Of a stretch of 16,052 bases of DNA, positions 7,846 to 15,811 are shown in pieces. Position 1 is the stretch's first letter; each line of letters opens with the position of its first letter. The notes beneath the pieces are model-generated. The model was not told the origin of the DNA. It did not search any database and saw only the letters and a list, made by a program, of their open reading frames with translations. Both the position numbers and the translations under genes were made by a program. The stretch is from the NCBI GenBank assembly GCA_029935325.1, contig JAOZKO010000030.1, positions 1 through 16,052 of the forward strand. The letters are read 5' to 3'. The stretch comes from Bacteroidales bacterium. GTDB taxonomy: Bacteria; Bacteroidota; Bacteroidia; Bacteroidales; UBA1556.

Positions 7846-8036
7846 GCAAGAAAACGCCAAATTATTCACATCGTGTTTATTCTTATTGTGTTCATGATTT
7901 CGCTACGCTCTGTACTGCGTTATTTTTGTTTTTGAAACAGTCATTTACAAATGTAAACTCCTTGGTTTCAAAAACTTCAAAAGCCTTGTCTTTGACATTT
8001 TCTTATCAAAGACACAAATATACGTAGTTTTCTTGC
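7846..8036. repeat. MITE-like block of nested inverted repeats
   Basis: Terminal 10-bp perfect inverted repeats GCAAGAAAAC (7846-7855) and GTTTTCTTGC (8027-8036) enclose two more perfect repeats: GTTTTTGAAAC/GTTTCAAAAAC (7928-7938 and 7965-7975), with a small TTTAC/GTAAA stem in its loop, and TGTCTTTGA/TCAAAGACA (7987-7995 and 8006-8014). The arrangement could be a small non-autonomous mobile element, an interspersed palindromic repeat or a folded RNA. No target-site duplication was recognised. Confidence 0.5.
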
Positions 8037-8058
8037 TGATGCTATTATGATATAAAAT

Positions 8059-8088
8059 AAAAAAGTTGCACATTGTGCAACTTTTTTT
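8059..8088 (+). terminator. Strong rho-independent terminator of the sia-like operon
   Basis: A perfect 13-bp stem, AAAAAAGTTGCAC (8059-8071) with GTGCAACTTTTTT (8075-8087), has an ATT loop and a terminal T run of seven bases ending at 8088. The symmetrical A and T tracts would allow function on both strands, but the only neighbouring genes are on the plus strand. Confidence 0.85.
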
Positions 8089-8118
8089 GTTTAAATACAT
8101 CTATTATTTGTAATTTTG
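8086..8118 (+). promoter_or_regulatory. Bacteroidota-type promoter for the TonB receptor gene
   Basis: TTTG at 8086-8089 (-33 element) and TAATTTTG at 8111-8118 (-7 element, exact TAnnTTTG) are separated by 21 nt, within the 19-21 nt usual for this phylum. The -33 element overlaps the T tract of the preceding terminator. Transcription should start a few bases after 8118, giving a leader of about 130 nt. Confidence 0.65.
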
Positions 8119-8255
8119 ACGCGCACACAATAATACTTGACTAAATATCAAAACATACATTATGAAATATTATTTTCATTTTTACTCTCGTTTAATAGAG
8201 CCCTTAATCCGTTTATAATATGATGTTTACAAGGTAATAAGAAATTGAAAAAGTA

Positions 8256-10607
8256 ATGACAAAAGCAAATTATCGTAAATATATACTTCTGTTCTTCATA
8301 CTATCAGCACCATTTTTATCAATGGCTCAGAGTGGTACTATTAGAGGTTCTGTATTTGAAAAGTCAAGTGGCCAGCCGGTTTTATATACCAATGTCTATT
8401 TACAAGGCACTACATACGGAGCAGTTACTGATGTAAATGGATATTTTACCATTTCTCAAATTCCTAAAGGTAATTATTATCTTATGGTGAGTTATATGGG
8501 TTTTGACACCTTGAGAATGGCAGTTGAAATTAAGAGTAGTGAGGTTGTTAATAAAAAACTATTTTTGAAAAAGGCCTCCTATGAATTAACTGGAGCAGTA
8601 ATCTCAGCAGAGCGGCAAACTGCATTAGTTGACCCTACTACTTCTGTAGTAAAGGTCACCACTAAGAGCATGAATAGGTTGCCAACTGTTGGCGGCCAAG
8701 CTGACTTAGCACAATACCTGCAAGTAGTCCCAGGTGTAGTATTTACAGGTGACCAAGGAGGGCAGTTATATATTCGAGGAGGAACACCAGTTCAGAATCT
8801 AGTACTATTGGATGGAATGATTATCTATAACCCTTTTCATTCTATAGGGCTGTTTTCAGTTTTTGATGCAGATATTATTAGCAATGCCGATGTGTATACT
8901 GGCGGATTTGGTGCCGAGTATGGCGGAAGAATTTCTTCAGTAATGGATGTCTCTACTCGTTATGGAAACCCATATCGCTTTGGTGGAAAAGTAGATATAA
9001 ACACTTTCGGTGCTAAGATACTGATTGAAGGCCCACTAATGAAGCCAAAGGATCCTGAATCAGGAAGTATAACTTATGTATTATCAGCCAAGAAATCATA
9101 TATAGATAAAACATCAGAGTCAATTTATAATTATGTGAACGATGGAAATGGCCTTCCTTTTACTTTTGCTGATTTCTATGGAAAGCTTTCTTTTAATGGG
9201 AATAACGGAAATCGTGCTGATATATTTGGCTTTAATTTTAATGATCAAGTGAGTTACCAAACCATAAATAATTATGAGTGGCACTCATATGGAGGTGGAA
9301 TGAAATTTACTGTAGTGCCAGGCCAGTCACCAATGTTGCTATCAGGACATATGTCATATTCTGATTATAAAATAGAGTTACATGATGGGTCAAATCGTCC
9401 TAAAAGTAGTGAAGTAGGAGGGTTTGATATGGGTTTAGATTTTACATATTTCCTAGGAAAAAACAGATTAGTATATGGTGTTGAAATGAAAGGTTTTAAA
9501 ACAGATTATCAGTTTAGTAATTCATTGAATAGAACCATATATCAAAAAGAATCAACAACCGAATTGGCTGGTTATGTGACTACTCGTTTGCTTTTTGGAG
9601 AGAAGTCGTTTAAGAAAAGTAATCAAGATATATCAAGGTTTATCATTGTCCCCGGACTTAGGCTTCATTATTATGCTTCTTTGGGTGATCTGTCTATTGA
9701 GCCACGATTGGCAATGAAATACAATGTCAATCCTAACTTTAGAATAAAAGGAGCAGCGGGACTTTACTCCCAGAATATTATTAGCACAGCCTCTGATAGA
9801 GATGTTGTTAATCTATTTTATGGTTACATTTCGGGGCCTGATAACCTACAGAAAGAGTTTGATGGTGAGGAGCTAACTCATAAGTTGCAGAAATCGACAC
9901 ACCTAATTATAGGTTTTGAGTATGATATTAGTAATTATCTTACAATGAATTTTGAAGCATACTATAAGTGGTTCAATCAGCTTACTAATATGAATAAAAA
10001 CAAAATCTTTGATGATACCCCTGAGTATTATGATAAGCCCGATGCTTTGAAGAAAGATTTTATTATTGAAACGGGTGATGCTGAAGGATTTGATTTATCA
10101 CTTAAGTATCAGAAAAAACAGATTTATGTTTGGGCAGTTTATTCATTGGCATTTAACCATCGATACGATGGTTTGATGAATTATATTCCTCATTTCGACA
10201 GAAGACATAATGCAAATATTTTAGTATCCTATATTTTTGGAAAAGGTAAATTATGGGATGCTAATTTTAGGTGGAATTATGGTTCGGGTTTTCCGTTTAC
10301 TCCCACGGCAGGCAATTACGAGATTCTTAATTTTCAAGATGGTATTGGCTCTGATTATACAACAAGTAATGGTGATGTGGGAATCGTTTATGGTGAAATA
10401 AATAGCAAAAGACTTCCTGATTATCATAGATTGGATTTTGGAATAAAAAGGAAGTTTCCCCTTAGCAAGAATACTTTGTTGGAGATATCGTTAAGTATTA
10501 CGAATGTATATAATAGAAATAATATCTTTTATATAGATAGAGTTACAAATCAACGAATTGATCAGCTACCTTTTATGCCATCTTTAGGTGCTAACTTCAC
10601 TTTTTAA
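8256..10607 (+). CDS. TonB-dependent outer-membrane receptor
   Basis: A 783-residue outer-membrane transporter. A signal peptide (about 1-24, ending LSMA) is followed by a carboxypeptidase-regulatory-like beta-sandwich (about 27-112, GTIRGSVFEKSSGQPV through GYFTISQIPKGNYYL), typical of Bacteroidota receptors. A TonB plug domain (about 145-235) includes LYIRGGTPVQNLVLLDGM and VYTGGFGAEYGGRISSVMDV. The remainder is a 22-strand-type beta-barrel ending in the aromatic sequence GANFTF, the usual outer-membrane assembly signal. Such proteins import scarce large substrates (siderophores, glycans, peptides, cobalamin) using energy from TonB-ExbBD. No SusD partner, extracytoplasmic sigma factor or metabolic gene lies alongside, so the substrate cannot be inferred. 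It has its own promoter and appears to share a transcript with the SRAP gene, which starts 2 nt after its stop. Confidence 0.9.
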   Translation: MTKANYRKYILLFFILSAPFLSMAQSGTIRGSVFEKSSGQPVLYTNVYLQGTTYGAVTDVNGYFTISQIPKGNYYLMVSYMGFDTLRMAVEIKSSEVVNKKLFLKKASYELTGAVISAERQTALVDPTTSVVKVTTKSMNRLPTVGGQADLAQYLQVVPGVVFTGDQGGQLYIRGGTPVQNLVLLDGMIIYNPFHSIGLFSVFDADIISNADVYTGGFGAEYGGRISSVMDVSTRYGNPYRFGGKVDINTFGAKILIEGPLMKPKDPESGSITYVLSAKKSYIDKTSESIYNYVNDGNGLPFTFADFYGKLSFNGNNGNRADIFGFNFNDQVSYQTINNYEWHSYGGGMKFTVVPGQSPMLLSGHMSYSDYKIELHDGSNRPKSSEVGGFDMGLDFTYFLGKNRLVYGVEMKGFKTDYQFSNSLNRTIYQKESTTELAGYVTTRLLFGEKSFKKSNQDISRFIIVPGLRLHYYASLGDLSIEPRLAMKYNVNPNFRIKGAAGLYSQNIISTASDRDVVNLFYGYISGPDNLQKEFDGEELTHKLQKSTHLIIGFEYDISNYLTMNFEAYYKWFNQLTNMNKNKIFDDTPEYYDKPDALKKDFIIETGDAEGFDLSLKYQKKQIYVWAVYSLAFNHRYDGLMNYIPHFDRRHNANILVSYIFGKGKLWDANFRWNYGSGFPFTPTAGNYEILNFQDGIGSDYTTSNGDVGIVYGEINSKRLPDYHRLDFGIKRKFPLSKNTLLEISLSITNVYNRNNIFYIDRVTNQRIDQLPFMPSLGANFTF

Positions 10608-10609
10608 AT

Positions 10610-11404
10610 ATGTGTGGTAGGTATGTTCTAGTTCAGAAAACTGAAGTTATTGAACAACGCTTCAATGTTACTGCCCCAAATTATTTCAATTGGAAACCAA
10701 ATTATAATATTGGGCCAGGTACATATGCTCCCGTAATCACATCTGAGAATCCTAAAGAATTACAATTATTTCAATTTGGCTTAACTCCTTTCTGGGCAAA
10801 AAAACCAATGTATCTTTTTAATGCACGAACCGAGGGCGATAAGAATAAAGATAATAATCCTGAATATAGTGGAAGCAAAGATATTATTTTGAAACCGGCT
10901 TTCCGAAAACCAATTAGATCTCAACGCTGCTTAATAATTGCCGATGCTTTTATTGAAGGAACTACGGATGATGGTTTAAAGAAACCATATCTTGTATATT
11001 TGAAAAACAAACATCGGCCTTTTGCTTTTGCAGGGATTTATGATAAATGGATAAATGAAGTAACAGGGGAGGAGTTGCTTTCTTTTTCTATAATTACCAC
11101 TATTGCTAATTCGCTATTGCAGAAAATACCACATCAACGAGCTCCAATTATTCTGCCCCGGTCTGCAGAAGCCTTTTGGCTTAGCAATAAAACTCCTTTG
11201 ACTGATATCACAAAGTTACTTAAGTCTTATGATGCTGATTTAATGAATGCTTATCCGATAGGAGATAGAATTCGTAATCCACGCGAAAATGATAAACTAC
11301 TAATTGAGCCCATTGGAAAATATTTAGGTACCGTGAAAGATATTAGTAGTTCTAAAACTATTCATCTGCAAGGAATGGGAAATAGAAAGAAATACCAAGA
11401 ATAA
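10610..11404 (+). CDS. SOS response-associated peptidase (SRAP, HMCES/YedK family)
   Basis: A 264-residue SRAP-domain protein. The family (human HMCES, E. coli YedK) shields abasic sites in single-stranded DNA by forming a thiazolidine DNA-protein crosslink through Cys2, exposed after removal of Met1. The protein begins MCGRY, the diagnostic start, which also fixes the start codon. Other conserved residues are Asn71, Arg73 and Glu75 (NARTEG), Glu116 in CLIIADAFIEG, aligning with the usual ADGFYEW, and His175 in HQRAPIILP. Ala-Phe-Ile-Glu-Gly instead of Gly-Phe-Tyr-Glu-Trp is a mild departure, but the key residues are kept, so activity is expected. Its ATG comes only 2 nt after the TonB receptor stop, implying co-transcription with a functionally unrelated gene. 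It converges with the porin-like gene downstream; no SOS box was recognised. Confidence 0.93.
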   Translation: MCGRYVLVQKTEVIEQRFNVTAPNYFNWKPNYNIGPGTYAPVITSENPKELQLFQFGLTPFWAKKPMYLFNARTEGDKNKDNNPEYSGSKDIILKPAFRKPIRSQRCLIIADAFIEGTTDDGLKKPYLVYLKNKHRPFAFAGIYDKWINEVTGEELLSFSIITTIANSLLQKIPHQRAPIILPRSAEAFWLSNKTPLTDITKLLKSYDADLMNAYPIGDRIRNPRENDKLLIEPIGKYLGTVKDISSSKTIHLQGMGNRKKYQE

Positions 11405-11445
11405 AACTAATTTATTGGTAGTTCTGGTATTAATTCAGAAGTCCT

Positions 11446-12699
11446 CTAAAAGAAGTAGTAGGAAGCAAATAGAAATCTAAAATTACTAGCTTCTGTTATG
11501 GTTATAGGTATTCCCTTAATATCCTTAGCACTACCATAGTTAGCTGCAGTATATTCACCCTCAATGGCAAATTTTATTTTATTATGCTTATATGATACTC
11601 TTGGAGAAACTCGATATATGCTTTCAATATTTGTACCTAATCCGTAAATAGGTCCAACGATATCTGCACTAGAGCCCATGTTTTTTGAATATCCACCAAA
11701 TATTCCAAATTGAAACTTCTTACCATTTGTAGATAAATCAGCCCATACAGATCCAGTACTTATATTAGTATATGTTACAAGTCCTCGAGTTATGTCTGTT
11801 GAATCAGAAACACCAAATCCACCAATAGATAATACATCAGGCATATTTTGTCCATATATTCCTTGAAGTTTAAAAGTTAGTTTCTCTGTTGTTAATTTCA
11901 AAAATGCAATAGCATTAAAACCACCTAAAGTTGCGTCAGCTTTATAATTTTGAGGTGTAACAATTTGTGGCATAATTTGCTTATAGCTGCCGCCAACTCC
12001 AAATATTAAAGATTTCATGGGCTTAAAGTGAATCTGACCGCTTAATTCTGGCATACCCGAATTTCGTAAATAAATGCTACTAGGTAGTGAACTTGAAGGC
12101 GAAACAGGATTTGGCCCTCTAGTTACATAATCTCTTTGAGAGTTAGCAATAGCAATAAATTTTACTTTGCCAAGTTTATGCGATACTCTTATTTGAGGGC
12201 TTCTACCAAAGGGTTGAAAAGGAACACCAGTATTAAAAGAAATAGTGCCAGGGAAGCAATCAGTAATAAACATTGGAATCCAATATTGCCCAATTAAAAG
12301 CTCGGTATTAGTCCAATTTAATTTAATATAAGCGTGTCGGAGCCTAAAAAGATTAATATTAATATTTGATTGACCAAAGAAATCAGCCTCAATTTTTCCT
12401 GAAACATCAGCATTTAAAACTTTTCCGCCACCTTTTATATTAAAAGCAATTCTACTCTGGATTGCTAGGAAATTGAAATTTAAACCATTGTTTATGTCAT
12501 TACCATCTGCATCGAGCTTAATCTCGCTAGGAAATAATAGGAAATGTCCTTCGCGTGCTGATACTGTTTGTCTTGTATCCCAAAACATATCATTTTTTAC
12601 AAAACCATTTACTGAAAGTTTAATTTTGTTGTCCGTCTTATCCTGAGCAAAAGCTATTATAGGAATAAGGATAATAAGAATAAGTGCTAGTTTTTTCAT
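11446..12699 (-). CDS. DcaP-like outer-membrane porin
   Basis: A 417-residue outer-membrane beta-barrel protein on the minus strand. A signal peptide (about 1-18, ending IIAFA) is followed by alternating amphipathic strands throughout, with a C-terminal FRFLFASYYFF carrying the terminal Phe of barrel assembly signals. The N-terminal part, NGFVKNDMFWDTRQTV and then RHAYIKLNWTNTELLIGQYW, resembles DcaP-type trimeric porins, in which an early strand is followed by a conserved [LI]xGQxWxxF motif. DcaP-like porins in Acinetobacter pass dicarboxylates and other small anions; the substrate here is unknown. It is transcribed alone from a TATCTTTG promoter 50 nt upstream and ends only 41 nt from the convergent SRAP gene. 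The porin assignment is moderately sure; a clear outer-membrane barrel is surer than the subfamily. Confidence 0.8.
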   Translation of the reverse strand: MKKLALILIILIPIIAFAQDKTDNKIKLSVNGFVKNDMFWDTRQTVSAREGHFLLFPSEIKLDADGNDINNGLNFNFLAIQSRIAFNIKGGGKVLNADVSGKIEADFFGQSNININLFRLRHAYIKLNWTNTELLIGQYWIPMFITDCFPGTISFNTGVPFQPFGRSPQIRVSHKLGKVKFIAIANSQRDYVTRGPNPVSPSSSLPSSIYLRNSGMPELSGQIHFKPMKSLIFGVGGSYKQIMPQIVTPQNYKADATLGGFNAIAFLKLTTEKLTFKLQGIYGQNMPDVLSIGGFGVSDSTDITRGLVTYTNISTGSVWADLSTNGKKFQFGIFGGYSKNMGSSADIVGPIYGLGTNIESIYRVSPRVSYKHNKIKFAIEGEYTAANYGSAKDIKGIPITITEASNFRFLFASYYFF

Positions 12700-12749
12700 A
12701 AAGCTATATCTGTTTATATATATTAATCTGACTTCTGTTAATTAGATAA

Positions 12750-12757
12750 CAAAGATA
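12750..12757 (-). promoter_or_regulatory. Bacteroidota-type -7 element for the porin gene
   Basis: Read on the minus strand this is TATCTTTG, an exact TAnnTTTG match ending about 50 nt before the porin start codon. A possible weak -33 element ATTG lies only about 15 nt upstream of it, closer than normal. Confidence 0.55.
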
Positions 12758-12983
12758 GAATAAATATATTACCAATAACTAGTATGTGTAAGAAAAATGA
12801 AAATATTTTCAAAAGATACATTTCTAATTTTGTAGAGTTTCCATACGGATATAAGCAAAATACATCTAGAATTATTGTTGACTATATATACAAGCCTTTT
12901 AGTCCATAAGTATTTCTTAACAATACCTTAGTACATGACAAAAAAATAAGCACAGAAACAGTCAAATTCTTGTTTCTCTATTT

Positions 12984-13069
12984 TGGGCTAAAGCCCGTTG
13001 AGAATCAACATTATTAGGCGGGGCATTAATGCCCCGCCTAATAAAACTTCATATATGGGCTTTAGCCCA
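12984..13069. repeat. REP-like nested palindromic element
   Basis: Outer arms TGGGCTAAAGCCC (12984-12996) and GGGCTTTAGCCCA (13057-13069) are exact inverted repeats, and each arm can itself fold as a small hairpin. Between them lies a 34-bp perfect palindrome (13011-13044) centred on GGCATTAATGCC with GC-rich flanks. It is the most GC-rich patch of its neighbourhood. From general memory, gggctttagccc and gcattaatgc words are common in interspersed repeats of Bacteroidota. The likely explanation is a repetitive extragenic palindrome moved by a RAYT-type transposase elsewhere in the genome. Confidence 0.75.
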
Positions 13070-13201
13070 CAATTAGGGATGAACAATTAATGGAAAAACC
13101 ATAATTTAGTATAAAATATTATTTGTTATGTCTTAGCATTGAGCCATAAAAATTCTTGAAAATTTTAGTTTTAATTAGTTATTCCAATAGATTTATTAGC
13201 G

Positions 13202-13209
13202 TATATTTG
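13202..13209 (+). promoter_or_regulatory. Bacteroidota-type -7 element for the YcxB-like gene
   Basis: TATATTTG is an exact TAnnTTTG match lying 35 nt before the ATG at 13245. No TTTG -33 element is evident at the expected spacing. Confidence 0.5.
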
Positions 13210-13244
13210 GACTTTGTTTTTCAACACAATCTATTTATTTCATT

Positions 13245-13706
13245 ATGCAAATCACAATTTCGAAAAGAGAATTTCAGATGTTCTATATTTATAATTACTA
13301 TTTTGAACAAAGCTGGATTATAAATAATATGCGTAGATTTATGGGGCCGGTACTTACAGTAGTTGGTCTTTATCTGTATTTTCTGACAACAGTAAAAGAT
13401 GATTCAGCTATGGGCTATTGGGGGATAGTTTTTTGTCTCGCCTATGGTTTGTTTTATTCTGTAAAACCCTTAATTCTTGTTTTAGCAATGGGAGCTAAGG
13501 ATGAAACTTTTGATTATAAACTAAAGAAAAATTCAATCTATATAAAAGATAGAGTCAGAGAGGCAAGTATTGATTTGCAAGAGAACAAGCTCGACGAAAA
13601 CAAAAAATACTTCTTTATTAAGCTAAAGAACAAGCAAATTATTTTCTTCCCAAAAAGTATTTTAGACGAAAAAGCTTATTCAAATTTTAGGGAGATACTA
13701 GAGTAG
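13245..13706 (+). CDS. YcxB-like two-helix membrane protein
   Basis: A 153-residue protein with a short cytoplasmic N-terminus (about 1-31), two membrane helices (about 33-50, GPVLTVVGLYLYFLT, and about 57-82, YWGIVFCLAYGLFYSVKPLILVLAM separated here only as a span) and a small soluble C-terminal domain (about 85-153). That domain contains FDYKLKKNSIYIKDRVREASIDLQ and ends with IIFFPKSILDEKAYSNFREIL. This layout, and the pattern [FY]-[FLI]-P-K-x-x-[FL] before the last helix, resembles the YcxB-like family, whose function is not known. The gene stands alone with its own promoter element and a strong terminator 43 nt after the stop. Nothing in its neighbours suggests a role. Similarity is at the level of architecture and short motifs only. 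Confidence 0.65.
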   Translation: MQITISKREFQMFYIYNYYFEQSWIINNMRRFMGPVLTVVGLYLYFLTTVKDDSAMGYWGIVFCLAYGLFYSVKPLILVLAMGAKDETFDYKLKKNSIYIKDRVREASIDLQENKLDENKKYFFIKLKNKQIIFFPKSILDEKAYSNFREILE

Positions 13707-13744
13707 GTTTCTTTACTCTAAATTATTATTGAATTTATGGTTTC

Positions 13745-13782
13745 AAAAAAAAATCCCTGACATTAATATGTCAGGGATTTTT
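13745..13782. terminator. Bidirectional rho-independent terminator
   Basis: A 14-bp perfect stem, AAAAATCCCTGACA (13749-13762) with TGTCAGGGATTTTT (13769-13782), has a 6-nt loop. On the plus strand it ends in five T residues and on the minus strand in nine, so it can serve both the YcxB-like gene and the convergent symporter gene, whose stop lies about 150 nt away. Confidence 0.85.
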
Positions 13783-13882
13783 ATGGTATTATATTATTAA
13801 TAGTCCGTTAATGTTTTATATAAATCACACAGTCATGCGATTACATCTTTATGCAATAATGTATAATAATCACAAAATCAAC

Positions 13883-13898
13883 CCTTTGCGCCTTTGCG
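13883..13898. repeat. Tandem 8-bp direct repeat CCTTTGCG
   Basis: Two adjacent exact copies of CCTTTGCG are followed by AGAAAC. The same kind of word, CTTTGCAAGAAAAC, opens the inverted-repeat block at 7843-7855. This may be a remnant of a dispersed intergenic repeat; on its own it is weak evidence. Confidence 0.4.
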
Positions 13899-13933
13899 AG
13901 AAACAAAAACTCAACGAAGTATTAATTATAAGA

Positions 13934-15811
13934 TTATACTTCTATTTTAGTAGCATTATCTTTTTGTGTTAATAGCGAAACAACAACAAGAGTTAATAGT
14001 GCTATTGTGAATGAGAATATTGCAGGAGCATCAATTGGCTGAAGACCTTCAGTGCCAAAGAATTGTTTTCCAATAGAAGGTCCTGTAATAATAATTCCTA
14101 ATGCAGTAACAATACCAACAATAATTGAATATGCAACGCCTTTTGCTGTTGTTTTTTTCCAGAATAAAACCATCAAAATAGCTGGTAAGTTGGCCGAAGC
14201 TGCAACTGCAAATGCCCAGCCCACTAAGAAAGAAACATTCATTCCTTTAAAAACAATTCCAAGAATAATAGCAACGATGCCTACGCCAAAAGCAGCAATT
14301 TTTCCTGCTTTTACCTTCTTAGCATCACTAAGTTGTTTTCCTAAATATCTATCAATAAAATCGTGAGCAATTGCACCAGAAGAGGCTACAATTAATCCAC
14401 TGACTGTGCCAAGAATAGTTGCAAAGGCAATTGCCGATATTATGGCAAATAAGCCAACTCCGAATGCTTTTGCAAGTAATGGTCCCGACATATTGCTGCT
14501 CTCTACATCAATCACACCGTTTACGGCAGCTCCTAAGCCCATAAATAATGTTAGGATATAGAAGAAGCCAATAGCTGCAATAGCTAGAATAGTAGACTTA
14601 CGAGCATCTTTTTGGCTAGGAACAGTATAGTAACGAATTAGGATATGAGGTAAAGAAGCTGTTCCAAGGAATAAAGCTAACATTAGAGAAATAAAATTAA
14701 TTTTATCAATTGGCTTTTCACTTTTTACTTTCTTAAACTTTAAACCTGGAATCATCATATCGTGTCCGGTGGTAATTACTTGACGCCAAACGGTTACTTT
14801 ATTATCTCCATCCTCAAAACTAACTTTTACAAAACGTGCTATAGTACTTTTCTCTATGGCAGATAAATACTCGAAAGGTCCTAAAGGGCCTGTGGATTCA
14901 ACATACTCAGGATTATCTCTTGTTCCAATATTTATTTGTGTTACATGACCCACCTGATAAAAGCCTTTATTTTCTTTAGGCTCACCACAATATAAAACTG
15001 TTTCTTCTCCAATTTCTGTTTTCGATAACATATCAGTATAAGATCCATCATCCATTAGTTGGAACCATCTGATTATGCCATCTTTCTCAGCCTTTACATA
15101 GGTCTGATCGTCAACCTCCTTCTTGTCGAGCTCTGAATAGCCATCTAAACCTACAAACTCATGATAAGGAGCATTGTCGTTATTTGGAGTTAAATTCAAA
15201 CCATTATTAAAAATATAAACAGAAAGAATGGTTGAGAAAATTATTAATAGACCACCTTTAATAAACTGAACGTATGTAGTAGATGTCATACCAGCAGTTG
15301 CAACAATAAAAATTACAATTGCTCCAACAATAGTAACCCCAGCCCAATGAGGAAATCCTAGAAGAGGTTTTACTAAAACACCCGCTCCAACCATTTGAGG
15401 AATAAGATAAAATAAAGAAACAATAAGAGTACTTATTGCAGCAGTTAACTGAATTTTTTTAGAATTAAATTTTGCATCTAAAGCATCAGTAAAAGTATAT
15501 TTTCCTAATCGTTTCATTGGTTCAGCAACTAAGAATAGAGCAACTATCCATCCTGCTAAATAACCAATAGAATATAAATAACCATCATATCCATAAAATG
15601 CAATCATACCACAAATTCCTAAGAAAGATGCTGCAGAAAGATAATCACCAGCAAATGCAATACCGTTTACTGCCCAGTGAATTGATCCACCAGCAGCAAA
15701 ATATGCATCCGAACTTTTTGCTTTTGAAGCAAAATAAAATGATAATCCTAATACAAATAATACAAATACTACAAAGAGTATTACAGCTATTGTCGACGCT
15801 TCATATATCAT
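13934..15811 (-). CDS. actP: Acetate/cation symporter, ActP-like (SSS family)
   Basis: A 625-residue sodium:solute symporter most like ActP, which takes up acetate and similar monocarboxylates with a cation. Typical signatures are FAGDYLSAASFLGI (52-65), the GYLAGWIVALFLVAEPMKRLGKYTFTD stretch split around residues 83-109, LGTASLPHILIRYYTV (382-397), VASSGAIAHDFIDRYLG and a NLPAILMVLFWKKTT motif. About thirteen membrane helices are expected. Between the helices at about 185-202 and 372-388 lies a hydrophilic stretch of roughly 165 residues, much longer than the corresponding loop in E. coli ActP (549 residues in all). The ATG overlaps the stop of the upstream small membrane protein gene by four bases (ATGA), and AAGGAGGA lies at Shine-Dalgarno distance inside that gene, so the two are translationally coupled. 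Confidence 0.9.
   Translation of the reverse strand: MIYEASTIAVILFVVFVLFVLGLSFYFASKAKSSDAYFAAGGSIHWAVNGIAFAGDYLSAASFLGICGMIAFYGYDGYLYSIGYLAGWIVALFLVAEPMKRLGKYTFTDALDAKFNSKKIQLTAAISTLIVSLFYLIPQMVGAGVLVKPLLGFPHWAGVTIVGAIVIFIVATAGMTSTTYVQFIKGGLLIIFSTILSVYIFNNGLNLTPNNDNAPYHEFVGLDGYSELDKKEVDDQTYVKAEKDGIIRWFQLMDDGSYTDMLSKTEIGEETVLYCGEPKENKGFYQVGHVTQINIGTRDNPEYVESTGPLGPFEYLSAIEKSTIARFVKVSFEDGDNKVTVWRQVITTGHDMMIPGLKFKKVKSEKPIDKINFISLMLALFLGTASLPHILIRYYTVPSQKDARKSTILAIAAIGFFYILTLFMGLGAAVNGVIDVESSNMSGPLLAKAFGVGLFAIISAIAFATILGTVSGLIVASSGAIAHDFIDRYLGKQLSDAKKVKAGKIAAFGVGIVAIILGIVFKGMNVSFLVGWAFAVAASANLPAILMVLFWKKTTAKGVAYSIIVGIVTALGIIITGPSIGKQFFGTEGLQPIDAPAIFSFTIALLTLVVVSLLTQKDNATKIEV

Larger units (their letters stand above)
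7810..8255. other. Structured intergenic region between the sia-like operon and the TonB receptor gene
   Basis: This 446-nt stretch has no supported gene. It contains a repeat-like block bounded by 10-bp inverted repeats (7846-8036), two further perfect internal inverted repeats, a strong terminator (8059-8088), a promoter (8086-8118) and a leader of roughly 130 nt for the TonB receptor. No terminator is visible between the coiled-coil gene and 8059, so the repeat block is probably transcribed as the 3' untranslated part of the upstream operon. An 18-codon open frame at 8162-8218 in the leader is not convincing as a gene. Confidence 0.7.
12700..13244. other. Divergent intergenic region between the porin and YcxB-like genes
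   Basis: These 545 bases hold no supported gene. They contain the porin -7 element (12750-12757, minus strand), a 14-bp palindrome TGAAAATATTTTCA (12798-12811), a large nested palindromic repeat (12984-13069) and the YcxB-like promoter element (13202-13209). The stretch from 12812 to 12983 shows no structure I could recognise. Confidence 0.7.

Noticed and set aside
8162..8218. 18-codon open frame in the leader of the TonB receptor gene
   Set aside because: No ribosome-binding feature, no recognisable leader-peptide composition and such short frames are expected by chance in AT-rich DNA.
11391..11431. AATACCA/TGGTATT inverted repeat between the convergent SRAP and porin genes
   Set aside because: The arms are short with weak internal pairing and no T tract follows, so it was not called as a terminator.
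14052..14366. 104-codon plus-strand open frame within the symporter gene
   Set aside because: It is antisense to a clearly recognisable ActP-like gene and its translation shows no family features.
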